Origin: JAKOQB01 sp036824465
GTDB taxonomy: Bacteria > Pseudomonadota > Gammaproteobacteria > Burkholderiales > Burkholderiaceae_F
Direction of reading: 5' to 3'
NCBI GenBank assembly: GCA_036824465.1
Contig: DAITAC010000152.1
Coordinates: forward strand, 1-6,892
DNA length: 6,892 bases
The position numbers and the translations under genes are program-made. Numbering within the stretch: position 1 is the stretch's first letter; every line of letters starts with the position of its first letter. Positions 5,665 to 6,892 of this stretch are shown one piece after another. Below the pieces are notes generated by a model, which had not been told where the DNA came from, made no database searches, and saw only the letters and a program-made list of their open reading frames with translations.

Positions 5665-6868
5665 CGTTGCGCTCGGCCGTGGCGAAGAAGAACGCGACCG
5701 TGCCGAGCACCGCAACCACCAGCAGGACCATCGTCACGCGGTCGTAACCGCCGAGCACGGTCCACAGCAGTGCCGCCAGCGATGGTCCCGCCGCCCGCGC
5801 GAGCAGGCCTGGCATCGCAAGCGCGCCGGCGATCGCGCCGTAGTGTTCGCGCCCGTACAACTCGGCCGGCAGCGCGCCGCGCACGATGGTCATTGCGCCA
5901 TTGCCGGCGCCGTAAAGCACGGCAAACAACGCCAGAAGGCCGAGGCCGCCATCGGCCAGCAGAAACGCAAGCAACGACGCCGGCAGCAAGACCGATGCGA
6001 TGCGACCCACCTGCCCGGCGCGCACCCAGCGGCTGGCACCGAATTCGACGATGCGACCGGCGACCTGCATCGGTCCGATCAACGCGCCGATGCCGGCGGC
6101 AGCCGCCGGCGTCAGGCCGCGCGCCAGCAACATCGCGATCAGGTGCGCAGCCACTGCGGAGACCACCACGTAATGGACCAGAAAGGCGAGTGCGAGCGCC
6201 TGAAAGCGCCGCTCACCCCACGGGCGATGAGTTCGCCGTGACCCTGACGCAGGCTCCGCGACCTCGCGTAACACGCGCGAGCGCGGCACCATCCACAGGT
6301 GCAGAGGCACGCACACCGCCAGGTTGATCAATGCGAGCCACAGCGTGGCCTCGCGCCAGCCGAGGGTCTCGATCAACCAGGTCGTCAGCGGCCAGAACAC
6401 CGTGCTTGCAAAGCCACCAAACAGGGTGAGCACCGTCAGCGCGCGCCGGAATCCTGACGCGAACACCTGCGTGATCACCGCGAACGCGGGCTCGTAAAGC
6501 GTGGCCGCCATCGCCACGCCCAACCCGGCCCACACCGCATAGAGGGCAGGCAGCGATTCGACTCGCGACAGCAGCGCGAGCAAGGCGGCGGCGGCCAGCG
6601 ATCCCAGGGTCATCACGCCGCGGCCACCAAATCGATCGATGGTGCGACCGATTCGTATCGAGAACAGCCCCGATGCCAGCAACGACACGGAAAACGCGCC
6701 AGCGACCGCATCCTTGCTGGCGCTGAGCTCGCGCTGCAACGGTTCAAGCAGCAGCGCGAAGCCGTAATAGATCGAACCCCACGACACGATCTGCGCGATG
6801 CCGAGGGCGATCAGTAACGGCCAACCCGCGCCAGGATCGGTGGTCGATGATGGTCCGGTCGCGGTCAC
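5651..6868 (-). CDS. MFS transporter, 12 membrane segments, substrate unknown
   Basis: 405 residues from a GTG at 6868. Hydrophobic segments lie near residues 16-42, 54-72, 86-101, 108-133, 146-166, 173-194, 223-248, 257-275, 289-306, 309-330, 345-371 and 377-397, with the expected longer central cytoplasmic loop at about 195-222. Between segments 2 and 3 residues 74-83 read GRTIDRFGGR, the MFS motif A. It belongs in the inner membrane, moving an unknown solute by proton or gradient coupling; no residue pattern I recognise fixes the substrate. The GTG start has no visible Shine-Dalgarno, and there is no alternative ATG or GTG near the N-terminus; TATCCT (minus strand, 6875-6880) six bases upstream could be a -10 box, which would make the mRNA nearly leaderless. 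Its tail overlaps the end of phrB, so the two genes lie convergently with no terminator between them. Confidence 0.88.
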   Translation of the reverse strand: MTATGPSSTTDPGAGWPLLIALGIAQIVSWGSIYYGFALLLEPLQRELSASKDAVAGAFSVSLLASGLFSIRIGRTIDRFGGRGVMTLGSLAAAALLALLSRVESLPALYAVWAGLGVAMAATLYEPAFAVITQVFASGFRRALTVLTLFGGFASTVFWPLTTWLIETLGWREATLWLALINLAVCVPLHLWMVPRSRVLREVAEPASGSRRTHRPWGERRFQALALAFLVHYVVVSAVAAHLIAMLLARGLTPAAAAGIGALIGPMQVAGRIVEFGASRWVRAGQVGRIASVLLPASLLAFLLADGGLGLLALFAVLYGAGNGAMTIVRGALPAELYGREHYGAIAGALAMPGLLARAAGPSLAALLWTVLGGYDRVTMVLLVVAVLGTVAFFFATAERNVNRA

Positions 6869-6892
6869 GCGGAGAGGATAAGGCCGGGCGCA

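Overview
The window looks like an ordinary chromosomal segment from a high-GC proteobacterium. It is most likely a betaproteobacterium of the Burkholderiales type, judged from high GC, the gene order algH/yqgE-ruvX-pyrR-pyrB-pyrC'-plsC, and protein segments such as the PyrB N-terminus and the C-terminal AGHA of YqgE. The genus cannot be fixed from sequence reading alone.

Layout. A six-gene leftward (minus-strand) operon fills bases 1-4159: yqgE/algH (DUF179 protein), ruvX (YqgF nuclease fold), pyrR (PRTase-family pyrimidine regulator), pyrB (aspartate carbamoyltransferase), a dihydroorotase-like gene here called pyrX/pyrC', and the first 107 codons of plsC, which runs off the left edge. ruvX/pyrR share an ATGA junction and pyrR/pyrB overlap by 8 bp, so those three are probably translationally coupled. 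pyrX sits 67 bp after pyrB. A very short divergent intergenic region (about 65-80 bp) separates the operon from a rightward class I photolyase gene, phrB (4225-5664). phrB ends in a 14-bp tail-to-tail overlap with a leftward MFS transporter gene (5651-6868). There is no gene-free stretch of 300 bases or more, and I saw no RNA gene, mobile element or CRISPR array.

How the genes work together. PyrB and the dihydroorotase-like protein most likely form one complex. The latter has lost nearly all metal ligands of a real dihydroorotase (the HxH pair reads Cys61/Arg63, the later histidines are also gone, only Asp305 remains). That is the pattern of the non-catalytic PyrC'/PyrX chain that pseudomonads need to assemble their class A ATCase. 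The cell therefore needs a genuine dihydroorotase encoded elsewhere. PyrR is the likely pyrimidine-responsive regulator, and ruvX, yqgE and plsC are housekeeping passengers.

The most notable points are the pseudo-dihydroorotase, an unusually compact RuvX, an uncertain yqgE start lying almost on top of its own -10 box, and very tight gene packing. I found no evidence of a new biological system.
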